A DNA stretch of 64,000 nucleotides, taken from positions 826,001-890,000 of the forward strand of contig NC_090121.1 of NCBI RefSeq assembly GCF_023973825.1, written 5' to 3'. The notes under the pieces are model-generated. The model was not told where the DNA came from and ran no database searches. It worked only from the letters and a program-made list of their open reading frames with translations. Position 1 is the stretch's first letter; every line of letters starts with the position of its first letter. This DNA comes from Plasmodium brasilianum. Taxonomy: Eukaryota; Apicomplexa; Aconoidasida; Haemosporida; Plasmodiidae. The position numbers and the translations under genes are program-made. This document shows positions 23,159-33,566 of this stretch, piece after piece.

Positions 23159-24231
23159 CGGGAAAAGGCAAAAAAAATTAGATAAAAAATAAAGTTAAAT
23201 TAAGGAAGAAAAAATAAAAATATATATATATAAATAAAAAAAAAATAAAAAAAAAAAAAAAAAATAAAAAAAAATAAAATAAAATTAAAAAAAGAATAAA
23301 ATAATAAAAAAGAATAAAATAATAAAAAAAAAAAAATATACTATTAAGGCATAAACGAACACTAGCCGTTGAGAACGGAGAATTTTGGCACATATTGTTG
23401 TACGTAATAGTATGAGTTTCGTATTAAATGTATGTAATCAGGGCCCCATTAGTGCAAATGTGCTTGCAGATGTGTATAATATAATATATGTATGTACATA
23501 TTTGTGTGCACGAGTATGTATACGAAGCCAAAATTACCCGTTTATGCAAATGTGTACAGTTCAATGTTTTTTCCGGGAAGACGTAGGTACGCATACTTTT
23601 TGATCTTCTTAAGTGCGAGTTTGATTACTTTTATAAGGCTTGTTTACATATGTAACCATTTAGTACTGTCTTAATGTACTTCTTTTATGAACAAATATTT
23701 CTGTCTTCTTTTATTTTTATTAACGTATAACTTCATCTCGGGTTAACGTTCGTTATTATATTATATGTATTTATTTTTTTTACTTTATTTATGTATTATT
23801 TATTTATTTATTATTTTTATTTTATTCTATTTTATGTATTTATTTTTTTTTTTTTTTTATATACATGATCTTTTACAAACACTAATTTATAAAGAATGTT
23901 GATTAAGAAATTGATGAGAACACAAGGTATAGTATAATGCTGTATGGTACACCATATATTATATATAGCGCATAATATATATGTGTATAATATTTCGATC
24001 GCTATCAAACTGAAATTGAATGGAGCTATAAGCTTCACAAGAGAAAAACGGTCTGTTTTTCTCCTTTTTTGTTCCGCTTTTTTTCTTTTTTCTCTTTTCT
24101 TCCTTAGTATCTTTTAAAATTATATTTTAAAATAAGTGGACGTTTTGATGTTGAGAAGTCTCGTCGTCTCCTGCATTAAATAAGGAGACAAGTGACGGGA
24201 AAGAGATAAAAAGGTAAAAAAATTAAAAAGC

Positions 24232-24745
24232 ATAAAAGTATACTAACAAAAAAGTATACTAACAAAAAAGTATACTAACAAAAAAGTATACTAACAAAAA
24301 AGTATAAAAACAAAAAAGTATAAAAACAAAAAAGCATAAAAACAAAAAAGCATAAAAACGAAGAAGTACAAAAACAAAAAAGCATAAAAACAAAAAAGCA
24401 TAAAAACGAAGAAGTATAAAAACAAAAAAGCATAAAAACGAAGAAGTATAAAAACAAAAAAGCATAAAAACAAAAAAGCATAAAAACAAAAGCATAAAAA
24501 CAAAAAAGCATAAAAACAAAAAAGCATAAAAACGAAGAAGTATAAAAACAAAAAAGCATAAAAACAAAAAAGCATAAAAACAAAAAAGCATAAAAACGAA
24601 GAAGTATAAAAACAAAAAAGCATAAAAACAAAAAAGTATAAAAACGAAGAAGCATAAAAACGAAAAAGCATAAAAACGAAAAAGCAAAAAAACGAAGAAG
24701 CATAAAAACGAAAAAGCATAAAAACGAAAAAGCAAAAAAACAAAA
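24232..24745. repeat. 16-bp minisatellite with ordered variants
   Basis: About 32 tandem 16-bp units. The first five read AGTATACTAACAAAAA; later ones are AGTATAAAAACAAAAA, AGCATAAAAACAAAAA and AGCATAAAAACGAAGA or ..CGAAAA. Variant types recur in blocks of two to four, giving a loose higher-order pattern. All three - strand frames stay open because of base composition. Confidence 0.92.
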
Positions 24746-25834
24746 TAACAATATAATAAAATAATAAATGGATAACGTGACGCATGGACGAACCAACGAA
24801 GCCGCAAAACGTGACGGGTTATGCTGCTTGTAGGGGAATGAAGGATAAATATAAACATGTGAAGCATAAAAATTGAGAGATAATAAATGAGAAATTGCTG
24901 AAAAGGGGAAAACAACAACACTATGTTAACAAAACCGGGATATTGTAAAAATGTTCATTTCATTTATGTGAAATATTAAATTAAGTACAAAAATATAGCT
25001 CATGTTTTTTGTGTAATTCATTTTCTTCTTTTTACTGTTCATTAAATTTGAGTGAAATTATTAACACAAATAAAAAAAAAAAATAATAAAACAAAATATA
25101 AACAAAAAAGGAAAGAATATGTAATGCAATACTTTTTCTTTTGATGCATTTTTCACATAGAACAAAGTTCTTATGACTGAGGAGAAAATAGGCAAAAAAA
25201 AAAAAAAAAAAAGAAAGAGAAAGCGAAAAATGCAAAAAAGGTAAAACAAGCAAAATAAGTAAAATAAGAAAAACAAGCAAAATAAGTAAAATAAGAAAAA
25301 TAAGAAAAATAAGAAAAATAAGAAAAAGGAAAAAATATTGTAAAAATTCAAAGTTTCAAATATCCAAATTTTGCAAACAAATATTAACAACATAATTTTT
25401 AAGAATTTTTAAAAGTCAATGTTCCGTTAAAAATTGTTTTACAGCAGATTAAATTACTTTAGCACGTGTGTAAAGCAAAAAAAAAAAAAAAAAAAAAGAA
25501 AAAGAAAAAGAAAAAGAAAAAGAAAAAGAAAAAGAAAAAGAAAACAGTAAAAAAAGAAGGTAAAAAAGTAAGAAAAAAAGAATGAAAAAATGAAAGAAAA
25601 AAAAAAGAACATATCTATATAGTAGGTGAAGTGTGAAATATATAATTTTATATACGTGCATGGAATAATATACCTCAAAACGCATTTTAAAATATAAAAT
25701 ATTTTTATATATCTTTTTTGTGTTAACTGAATAAGGGAGCTAATGTGTAAAAGTTCCTACATTTATTCATAATTTAAAAATATTTTTTGTATTATTTGTT
25801 AATCGCTTTTGATTATGTGTATATTTATTTGTAG

Positions 25835-25867
<33 letters not shown>

Positions 25868-26365
25868 ACTGTTATATATGCATATAGAACAAATACGTAC
25901 ATATAACATATACATATATACATAAATATAAATACATAAATACAAATACACATAAATAAATACATATATATATAAATACATATATATATTTACATAAATA
26001 TAACGCATATGCATTACGTTTTGAAAGCCTATGGAGCAGATGCACATTTTTTCTTTTATGCTGTGCCCAATGACATACACTACAGCATGAAATTCAAATA
26101 TGAACTTCTCATGTAAGCATTTGTATTAATAAATAAAATATTTTCTAAAACTGAATGTTTGTGTTTCATATTGTATAAAAACACTTCTTTTTTTTATTTG
26201 CTCTATTAATAACAATTTTCTGATTTTTTCATTTATCACATATATATATTTTTATATGCTGATTTTTTTTTTTCCCTTATTTGTTGATCTCCTTACACTA
26301 TGCAACTCCATTTTTTCCGTTGAAACAAAATTTGTTAAACTCTATTTTGTTCCATTATGTAAATG

Positions 26366-26396
<31 letters not shown>

Positions 26397-26564
26397 TTTG
26401 CAGTTAGAGATAAACTCATAAAATTGTCTATTTGTTCTTACGTGTTTTTTATGTCATTTTATGATATTTTTTTTTTATATTTTTTATTATTCATCCTCTT
26501 TTTAATTTTAAAAATTAACCTTTTTTTTTCTTTTGTCCTTAATGGTTACTCATTTGTTTGGCCA

Positions 26565-26755
26565 CATTTTTTACCACATTTTTGATCACATATTTTACCA
26601 CATTTTTAATCACATATTTTACCACATTTTTGATCACATATTTTACCACATTTTTGATCACATATTTTACCACATTTTTGATCACATATTTTACCACATT
26701 TTTAACCACCTTTTTTACCACCTTTTTTACCATCTTTTTTACCACCTTTTCGATC
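26565..26755. repeat. 24-bp minisatellite
   Basis: About eight units of the form CACATTTTTGATCACATATT + TTAC, with G/A variation in the TGATCA core and decayed 12-bp CCACCTTTTTTA-type units at the end. The TGATCA and TATA cores make each unit partly palindromic. Confidence 0.88.
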
Positions 26756-27672
26756 ACGTGTTATACCTCTCATTTTTGTTAATTATTTTCCCGCTCGTTT
26801 TCTTTTAACTATATTTGCTATTCGTTTCTATTTTTTTTTTATTTCGGCTATGAATTATGGGGATAGGTAATTAAAGGCTAAAAGAGTTTTATTCAAGTTT
26901 CGTACGCAAAAAAAAAAAAAAAATAATAAATAAATAAATAAAAAAAGATAAATATAAGCATAAATACAAGCATAAACATAAACAGAAACAGAAACAGAAA
27001 CAGAAATTGAAACAGTAATAGGAATAGTAATAGCAACAGAAAAGAACACCTACACTATTTCACCTGTTGATGATGACAAAGTATAACGTTATGTAATATA
27101 TACCATTATAATTAAAGATGTCGTTACTTACAAAAAATTTGTGCACTCAGTAAATTTTTATTGTGTCTTTTTGTATGTTTTAGTACAAAATTAGAAACAA
27201 CCTTTGTATATTTAACTCTTTAAGCTGTTAATTTTTTTTTTTTTTTTTTTTTCATTTGTGTTTGTATTTATGTATCCTCTCAAAACCAAGTTTTGTGAAG
27301 TATACAACATTGTCAGTCACTTCGTAGACACATGTTTATGCATATATATAAATTCTCCCTGAAACGAATTACATACTTTAAGTTACCTTTTCTGAATCAT
27401 TATAACAGCCGACATTTTACTTATTATGCTAATGTAAAATATTTCCCAGGGAAAAAAAATAAAATATAAAATAATATATAAAATAAAAAATAAAATAAAA
27501 AAAGTACATTAAACATTATTAAGTATACTGAATACTAAAAATTATTGAGAAGTAGTAAGAATCAGTAAGAAGTAGTAATAAATATTAAGAAGTAGTAAGA
27601 ATCAGTAAGAAGTAGTAATAAATATTAAGAAGTAATAAGTACTAAAAAGGCGCACACCTTTATCACTTACTA

Positions 27673-29229
27673 ATGGGCGAAACGAAAAATAATGTGGAGG
27701 TAATTCCTTCTAACAAGAAGAAGGTAAGTGGTTGCATAAAAATTCTTCCAAAAAATAAAAAAAAAAGCGAAAATTGTAGCAATTTGAGAACAAGCAGTTT
27801 AAATATAAATACTAGAAAATGCTGCAATGAGAAGAGAGATAATTCTGTAAATAATTTGGACAATTTGAACAATTTGGACAATATGAACAATTTGGACAAT
27901 TTTGAGTTACAGTGTCGTGATTACATAGATGAAGTGCTCAAAATAAATGAATATATAAAACTTCCAAATAGTATAAATAATGAACAGGATAAAAAGAAAT
28001 GGAAGAAAGCACATTGCTTAAGAAATAAAATGAAACAGTATGATCTTATGACAAGAAAAAGATTATATCAAAATAATTTTATTAATAATAAGGCTAAATT
28101 TAATAGAGAAAGATATATCATTTTAAATAAAATTCCACTATATAGAGAAGCTTTTCCATCAATTATAAATACGTCAGATAAAATTAAAGAAGATATCATT
28201 CGGACTTATCTGAAAACACATGCTGCTTATTTACTATCTGAGAAGAAAAGAATTAGTAATAATTTAAGCCTTAAAAAAAAAAGAAATTCTAGTTATTCAT
28301 ACAGAAAAAAACAAACTGATAAGCATGAAGTAAATAATTCCTTAAATTATTATTATAATTCTCATCCTGGAATGTACAACCAAACTAGTGCAAGATATAC
28401 AGATAAGTTTAGAAAAAGGGACTTATCATATAATTTGTGGAAAAAAATAATAATTGACAATATAAAAAAAGGGATCATTAACCCAACCACATGTAAATAT
28501 TTAAGTAGAAGTAGTGTAAAGAAATATGGCCTAGGAAACTACAACATGAAAAAGAGCGACATGAAAAAGTATAATGTAAACCGCTACAGCTTAAACAACC
28601 ATCATCTGAGCAGCCATCACCTGAACAGCCATCACCTGAACAGGAACGACATTGAAAACTACAACATTTTAATAAACGGTTCATATCAAAACTTGAAAAA
28701 TATGCAAAATGGAGGGAAAAATTCTCTCAAAGCTTATCAGAAAAGTATTGCCAACAGACCGACTTCAATTTCAAATCATGAATCTCACATGATACGTAAC
28801 AACTACTCGAGCAACATACTTGTTCATGATGAAAAAAGAGAAGATGCTTATGAACTCAACCCCAGAAGAACAAAAATGAACGCACTATCAAACTCAAATA
28901 GCATTAGGAACTCAAGTACTTGTGATTCCTCAAATGATTCTAAACATATACATGATCATAATAATTCTAAAACTAATTCTACACACAATACTACTGTAAA
29001 AACACATTATAAGTATACTAATAATAACTCTAATTATTCTAATGAATCTATAAATGGATCTATAAATGAATCTCTAAAAAGGCATTCAGAGTGTCAAGGG
29101 AAAAACCCCTGTGGAAAATCCAGCATAGAAAATGAAAATTTTATTTATAAAAAGGACCGCTTTTCCTTATTGGGTAGGATAAAAAATAATAAAGATATAG
29201 AAGTTAAGCTAGTTTTAAACAAAGTGTAA
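27673..29229 (+). CDS. Conserved Plasmodium-type protein of unknown function (518 aa)
   Basis: Not recognised. A basic, Asn/Lys/Ser-rich protein without signal peptide or membrane segment. The least repetitive part is residues about 77-195 (FELQCRDYIDEVLKINEYIK, KKWKKAHCLRNKMKQYDLMT, FNRERYIILNKIPLYREAF, EDIIRTYLKTHAAYLLSEKK). It looks helical and is the likely conserved core. Local repeats include NNLDN near residues 57-76 and SHHLN near 312-322. Two features complicate the model. A strong donor-like GTAAGT lies at 27723, 50 bases after the ATG, but no suitably distant acceptor was seen. The stop codon overlaps a donor-like GTAAGC at 29226, so the C-terminus may be spliced into further exons. 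The start is the first in-frame ATG, next to a 40-bp tandem duplication. Confidence 0.7.
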   Translation: MGETKNNVEVIPSNKKKVSGCIKILPKNKKKSENCSNLRTSSLNINTRKCCNEKRDNSVNNLDNLNNLDNMNNLDNFELQCRDYIDEVLKINEYIKLPNSINNEQDKKKWKKAHCLRNKMKQYDLMTRKRLYQNNFINNKAKFNRERYIILNKIPLYREAFPSIINTSDKIKEDIIRTYLKTHAAYLLSEKKRISNNLSLKKKRNSSYSYRKKQTDKHEVNNSLNYYYNSHPGMYNQTSARYTDKFRKRDLSYNLWKKIIIDNIKKGIINPTTCKYLSRSSVKKYGLGNYNMKKSDMKKYNVNRYSLNNHHLSSHHLNSHHLNRNDIENYNILINGSYQNLKNMQNGGKNSLKAYQKSIANRPTSISNHESHMIRNNYSSNILVHDEKREDAYELNPRRTKMNALSNSNSIRNSSTCDSSNDSKHIHDHNNSKTNSTHNTTVKTHYKYTNNNSNYSNESINGSINESLKRHSECQGKNPCGKSSIENENFIYKKDRFSLLGRIKNNKDIEVKLVLNKV

Positions 29230-29496
29230 GCTGCGCAAGGGCGCTTAACATAACACATATGATCAATTATGATGAAGGACAGGAGGAGTCCACAGTTAAG
29301 AAGGCTCCCAAAAAAAAAATACCATGACAAAAAGATTGATAAGTAAAAATAGAATATATAACCACAACAGGAACTAAAAGAGTGGGCATTTAAAAGAACT
29401 CGTCTAATTACAACTGGAACAATTGTAACAATTATAAAGAGAAAAATTAAGGTCATTTGGAAAAGTTGCATAAATATATATGGGATAAATACGCTC

Positions 29497-29527
<31 letters not shown>

Positions 29528-30149
29528 GTATATATGCACGTATATGTGTAGGCCTAATTTTTAATTTTCACCTGTTTAACCTGCATTGTTCATAATTTTT
29601 CGTCAAAATTGTTGTCACTTGCGTGTTTCCATTTTATACGTCGTGATGGGATTCTATTTAAAAATAAAAATGGTACACTAGGATTTTGTCCCAATCATAT
29701 ATACATACATACATACACATTATTTATGTGTACATATATACATAGGCACATGTACCCGACTCATTCATTTAGATATATATATATATATTCCCCATTTGGC
29801 ATTGCGTTTTTAATCATATTTTAGTTTTTCAAAAACAAACAATTTACCTTTACCCTTCTATTAATTTGCAAATATTTGCCTTTTTGGTTCATGTAAAAAT
29901 TATATTTTAATTATAATTTAAAAAAAAAAATAATATAATTAAGGATGATACAAAAAAAAAAAAAGAATTTTTGCTTATAACACCTTTTTGTGCTTACATT
30001 GTTTTATGTATATTTTGCTCTATGTGTGTGTTGTCTGATGTTCATTTGGGGCTTATTTTTCGCTCATTTTGACTTGTATCATATTTATTTTATGCTTATT
30101 GAAGTTTACTTTTTGGCGCTTCTGTTTGGGGAAAGGAGCATTATTTCGG
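29230..30149. other. Region with probable extra + strand coding exons
   Basis: ATG at 29259 opens MINYDEGQEEST; a GT at 29295 and an AG ending at 29370 join it in phase to an open segment ELKEWAFKRTRLITTGTIV... running to about 29496. A further non-repetitive stretch RRDGILFKNKNGTLGFCPN lies near 29638-29694. These could be 3' exons of the 27673 gene or a separate small gene. TA repeats at 29515-29535 and 29775-29790 separate them. No complete model was reached. Confidence 0.4.
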
Positions 30150-31061
30150 CTATTTCCCCCCACAACAGCAAAATTTTATAGTTTTAAAAAGGAAAACAAA
30201 TATTAAATTAAATAGTTTTTTAAAAAATGAAAAAATTAGACGAACGATAATATACAATAACATTAAAACTGCTGCACACTTAATTATTTTAATAATGATT
30301 AACCTTTTTATTTCACCAGCATTATTATCCATCTCACTTCTTAAGCCAGGAGTATCCTTTAAGTCGGGGGGTTTTAAATGACCTTCTTTAATACCCTTAA
30401 ATAAATACTTTACAGCATCAAAAATAAAACTACTATTTTTTATAACGTTTGCACTATCCATTAAACCACCTTCTAGAAAATTCAGTTTATATGCATCATC
30501 TTCAAACTTTTTTATGTTAAATGTATCCATAAGTAGGTCTCTTCGAATTTCTTCGTTAATGTTACCATTGGTATTGCTATTGATATTGCTGTTGATATTG
30601 CTATTGGTATTGCTATTGGTATTGCCATTGGTATTGCTATTGGTATTGCTACTGGTATTACTATTGGTATTGCCATTGGTATTGCTATTGGTATTGCTAC
30701 TGGTATTACTATTGATATTGCTGTTGGAATCATAACTGATATTACTATTCGTAGGAGAGGTATTCACTGTAATTAGTTCATCTTCCCTTTTTTTTTTTCT
30801 CTTTTTACTATCTCCTACATTTTTGTTATCACTAATATGTTTGTTATTATTATTAATTAAGCCATTAGTTACGTCGTTTTTGTTAACATTTTTAGCAAAG
30901 ACTACGAAAGAACCTGAGCTAAAATAAAGTATTACACTTATTGAAAAAAAAAATAGGAAAAACCAAGTATTCTTTTGATATTTTATTTTTTTTTTTTTTT
31001 GTGTTCTTTTACATGAATGATCGTTCTGATCATAGACATTAAACATCTCTGTAAATTCCAT
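30150..31061 (-). CDS. Unknown protein with two membrane segments and Asn-rich repeats (303 aa)
   Basis: Not recognised. The start is placed at 31061 (MEFTEMFNVYDQND) because the longer open frame upstream to 31208 reads through poly-A/T intergenic sequence. A basic stretch (KRTQKKKKIKYQK) precedes a hydrophobic segment at about 32-53 (WFFLFFFSISVILYF), which could be a recessed signal peptide or signal anchor. A low-complexity region of SNTN/SNIN/GNTN tetrapeptides follows, then a non-repetitive block (DTFNIKKFEDDAYKLNFLEG, SSFIFDAVKYLFKGIKEGHL). The C-terminus is hydrophobic and basic (CAAVLMLLYIIVRLIFSFFK, NLIFVFLF) and ends FCCCGGK, whose Cys cluster could be palmitoylated. No RxLxE/Q/D export motif was seen. 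A parasitophorous-vacuole or other membrane role is only a guess. Confidence 0.72.
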   Translation of the reverse strand: MEFTEMFNVYDQNDHSCKRTQKKKKIKYQKNTWFFLFFFSISVILYFSSGSFVVFAKNVNKNDVTNGLINNNNKHISDNKNVGDSKKRKKKREDELITVNTSPTNSNISYDSNSNINSNTSSNTNSNTNGNTNSNTSSNTNSNTNGNTNSNTNSNINSNINSNTNGNINEEIRRDLLMDTFNIKKFEDDAYKLNFLEGGLMDSANVIKNSSFIFDAVKYLFKGIKEGHLKPPDLKDTPGLRSEMDNNAGEIKRLIIIKIIKCAAVLMLLYIIVRLIFSFFKKLFNLIFVFLFKTIKFCCCGGK

Positions 31062-31254
31062 AGAAGAAATAAAAGAAAAAAAAAAAAAAAAAGAGTAGGA
31101 GAGAGGAGTGGAGGAAAGAATAATAATGTAGTAATAATTATATATTCTTTGATTAATAATTACACACATAAATCGAGAAGGTCTTTTCTTCCCATAACGT
31201 GAGATCATCTATTCCATTTTTAGAAAATTGTAATTCTACTTTCATTTTATTTCG

Positions 31255-31520
31255 ATGATTATACCTATTCTGTTATATTTTGCTTATTTTACATATTTTG
31301 CTATATTTTGCATATTTTGCTTATTTTACATATTTTGCTATATTTTGCATATTTTACGTATTTTGCTATATTTTGCATATTTTACGTATTCTGCTATATT
31401 TTGCATATTTTACGTATTCTGCTATATTTTGCATATTTTACGTATTCTGCTATATTTTGCATATTTTACGTATTCTGCTATATTTTGCATATTTTACGTA
31501 TTCTGCTATATTTTGCTCCA
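31255..31520. repeat. 28-bp tandem repeat
   Basis: Unit TATTCTGCTATATTTTGCAT + ATTTTACG. About five near-perfect copies are preceded by diverged ones. The 28-bp period shifts frame each copy, yet all three + frames remain open because the unit lacks stop codons in any frame. Confidence 0.88.
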
Positions 31521-31552
31521 TTTTTCCTCATTTTACTTTTTTTTTTTTTTTA

Positions 31553-31636
31553 GAAGAAATACTGAAGTATAGTAAACGAGGGGGACTTTCTATAACTCCT
31601 ACTTATGCACCAATATGCGAAGATAAGCATTTTTAA
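31553..31636 (+). CDS. Orphan 3'-terminal exon (partial gene)
   Basis: Directly after a 12-T polypyrimidine tract and TAG acceptor, one frame reads EILKYSKRGGLSITPTYAPI then CEDKHF and a stop at 31634-31636. The peptide is non-repetitive and the base composition less skewed than its surroundings, so it looks like a real last exon needing an upstream exon that ends in phase 1. The upstream exon was not identified; the 28-bp array would lie in the intron. Function unknown. Confidence 0.45.
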   Translation, partial: EEILKYSKRGGLSITPTYAPICEDKHF

Positions 31637-33566
31637 TGATTTTGTTTTTTTCTTTTTATTTTTTCTTCTCTTTTACTGCTCTCTTTTTTTTTTTTTTTTT
31701 TTTGTCTATTTTGAAATTACGCATTTAGTCAAGCAATTATAGGTTTATGATATTGTGGTATCTTTTACACATAACTAATCATATTTTTCATAAGGGTGTA
31801 TTTCCAGGCGAATAGATTTATTACTGCGTTCTTGAAATATTTATTCGCATTATTGATAGAAGCTATTTTTTATTTTTGTTATATATAGCAGTTTATTCAA
31901 AACTTTGCCCTAGTTCACTAGCCTTTTCACAGCATATATATATGTACATGTAGCTGCATATATATAGCTACATATGTTAATGTAGATCGACGAGAATTAT
32001 AACAATGGAAAAATTGTTTTTCCATTATAGTTTCTTTTTGATGAGACTGTTTTGTGCTATATTTCTTTTAAACCGTTAACAATTTTTCAGAGGTCTTCTT
32101 TTTTTTTTTTTTTTTTTTAATATGTATAGGAATTATAACACATCAAAATAACAATGATCTTATTTAATATTTTTTTAATAGTTTTTAAATTATAAGAAAA
32201 TGCACATCTCACATATTTGTAACATGAACATACACAAAAATAAATAAACAAATAAATACATACACCTGTATATGTTGCATTTGCAATGTTTATATATAAA
32301 AGCTTGAAAGGATATTTATATTTGTTTTATTCCAGAAAAGAGTTATGTATGTTGTTGGATAGGTATTTCTATTTGTTACTCGCTGTGCTTTTTAAAAAAA
32401 TTTTATTATACCATATTACTTAGCTGATAGTTCCTTTTATTTTTCCTTTCCTGTTTTTCCAATTTTTGTAATTTTTGAAATTTTTCAATCTTTTCAATTT
32501 TTTCAACCTTTTCAATTTTTTCAACCTTTTCAATCTTTTCAATCTTTTCAATTTTTCCATTTTTTTCTATTTCATGTTCCAAATAGAAAAATTACGTATT
32601 TCTTATAATTTGACGCGCGCTAATTGTGGTTAAGCACACATGTATGATATGGAAAGATTACATACAAGCAAAAAGACGTGCAGACTGAATGAAGCTTGTA
32701 CAGTTTTGTTTAGTAAAAAAATAAAAAATGAAATATATGAAATATTTTAATTTATAATATGTTGTGAAGCACACCAAATTTTTTTTTTTTCTTTTTTTGG
32801 TACAAAAAATTGTTCGGCTTTTTTTGGCTGTGACATAGACTTGATATCTTTTTATTTTATTATATATTTTAACATTTTATTATATTTTAATATTTTTAAT
32901 TTTTAATATTTTTAATTTTTAATATTTTTAATTTTTAATATTTTTAATTTTTAATATTTTTAATTTTTAATATTTTTAATTTTTAATATTTTTAATTTTT
33001 TTTTTTTTGTTGTTCATTTTTGGGGTATAAATTCTCACTTCCCATTTATGCGAAAATGAAATCCCTACTTTAGATTTTTGTTAATATAAAATGGAACAAT
33101 TTATCGTCCTTGTTATATTTATATGTAACGAGTTATAATAATATGTAAAAGAAATTTTTATTTCCTTTCTTCCTTTTTTCCTTTCTTCCTTTTTTCCTTT
33201 TTTCATTTTTTCATTTTTTCCTTTTTTCATTTTTTCCTTTTTTCATTTTTTCATTTATTTATTTTTTCATTTTTTCATTTTTTCCTTTTTTCATTTTTTC
33301 ATTTATTTATTTTTTCATTTTTTCATTTTTTCATTTTTTCATTTTTTCATTTATTTATTTTTTCCTTTTTTCATTTTTTCATTTATTTATTTTTTCATTT
33401 TTTCATTTTTTCATTTTTTCATTTTTTCATTTTTTCATTTATTCATTTTTTCATTTATTCATTTATTCATTTATTCATTTTTTCATTTTTTCATTTTTTC
33501 ATTTTTTTATTTTTCCCTTTTTCTCTTTTTTTTTTTTCTCAATGCCCAACTGAAAGCCGCGTAAAT

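Larger units (their letters stand above)
23159..27672. other. 4.5-kb gene-poor region between enolase and the 27673 ORF
   Basis: Contents in order: A/TA-rich enolase 3' flank to 23340; a less skewed segment 23345-23680 without a convincing ORF; an inverted repeat at 24166-24190; the 16-bp minisatellite 24232-24745; AAAAAG repeats 25490-25545; poly-A 25834-25864; TA repeats 25905-25990; a 24-bp array 26565-26755; CAGAAA repeats 26975-27005; and a 40-bp tandem duplication at about 27553-27635 directly before the next start codon. The long ORFs here (for example 24259-24921 on -) translate the repeats and were not accepted. Confidence 0.6.
31062..33566. other. Repeat-rich intergenic region with one probable terminal exon
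   Basis: Holds a 28-bp array (31255-31520), a probable + strand terminal exon (31553-31636), poly-T runs (31685-31703, 32099-32118), a TTTTCAA-type array (32460-32560), a 16-bp TTTTTAATTTTTAATA array (32885-33000), and a 350-bp T-rich array of TTTTTCAT/TTTATTTAT units (33160-33515) ending 50 bp before the next start codon. No complete gene was recognised. Confidence 0.55.

Noticed and set aside
24259..24921. Three overlapping - strand ORFs of 164-220 codons
   Set aside because: Phe/Leu/Cys-rich translations of the 16-bp minisatellite, with no non-repetitive domain.
27723..27778. Candidate 56-nt intron near the start of the 518-aa gene
   Set aside because: The donor GTAAGT is strong but the only nearby AG gives an intron shorter than usual, and the unspliced frame is open; kept unspliced.
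32700..33566. Possible centromere-like very A+T-rich block
   Set aside because: Plasmodium centromeres are 2-3 kb of about 97% A+T; this block is shorter and is made of simple TTTTTCAT and TTTTTAAT arrays near a promoter.
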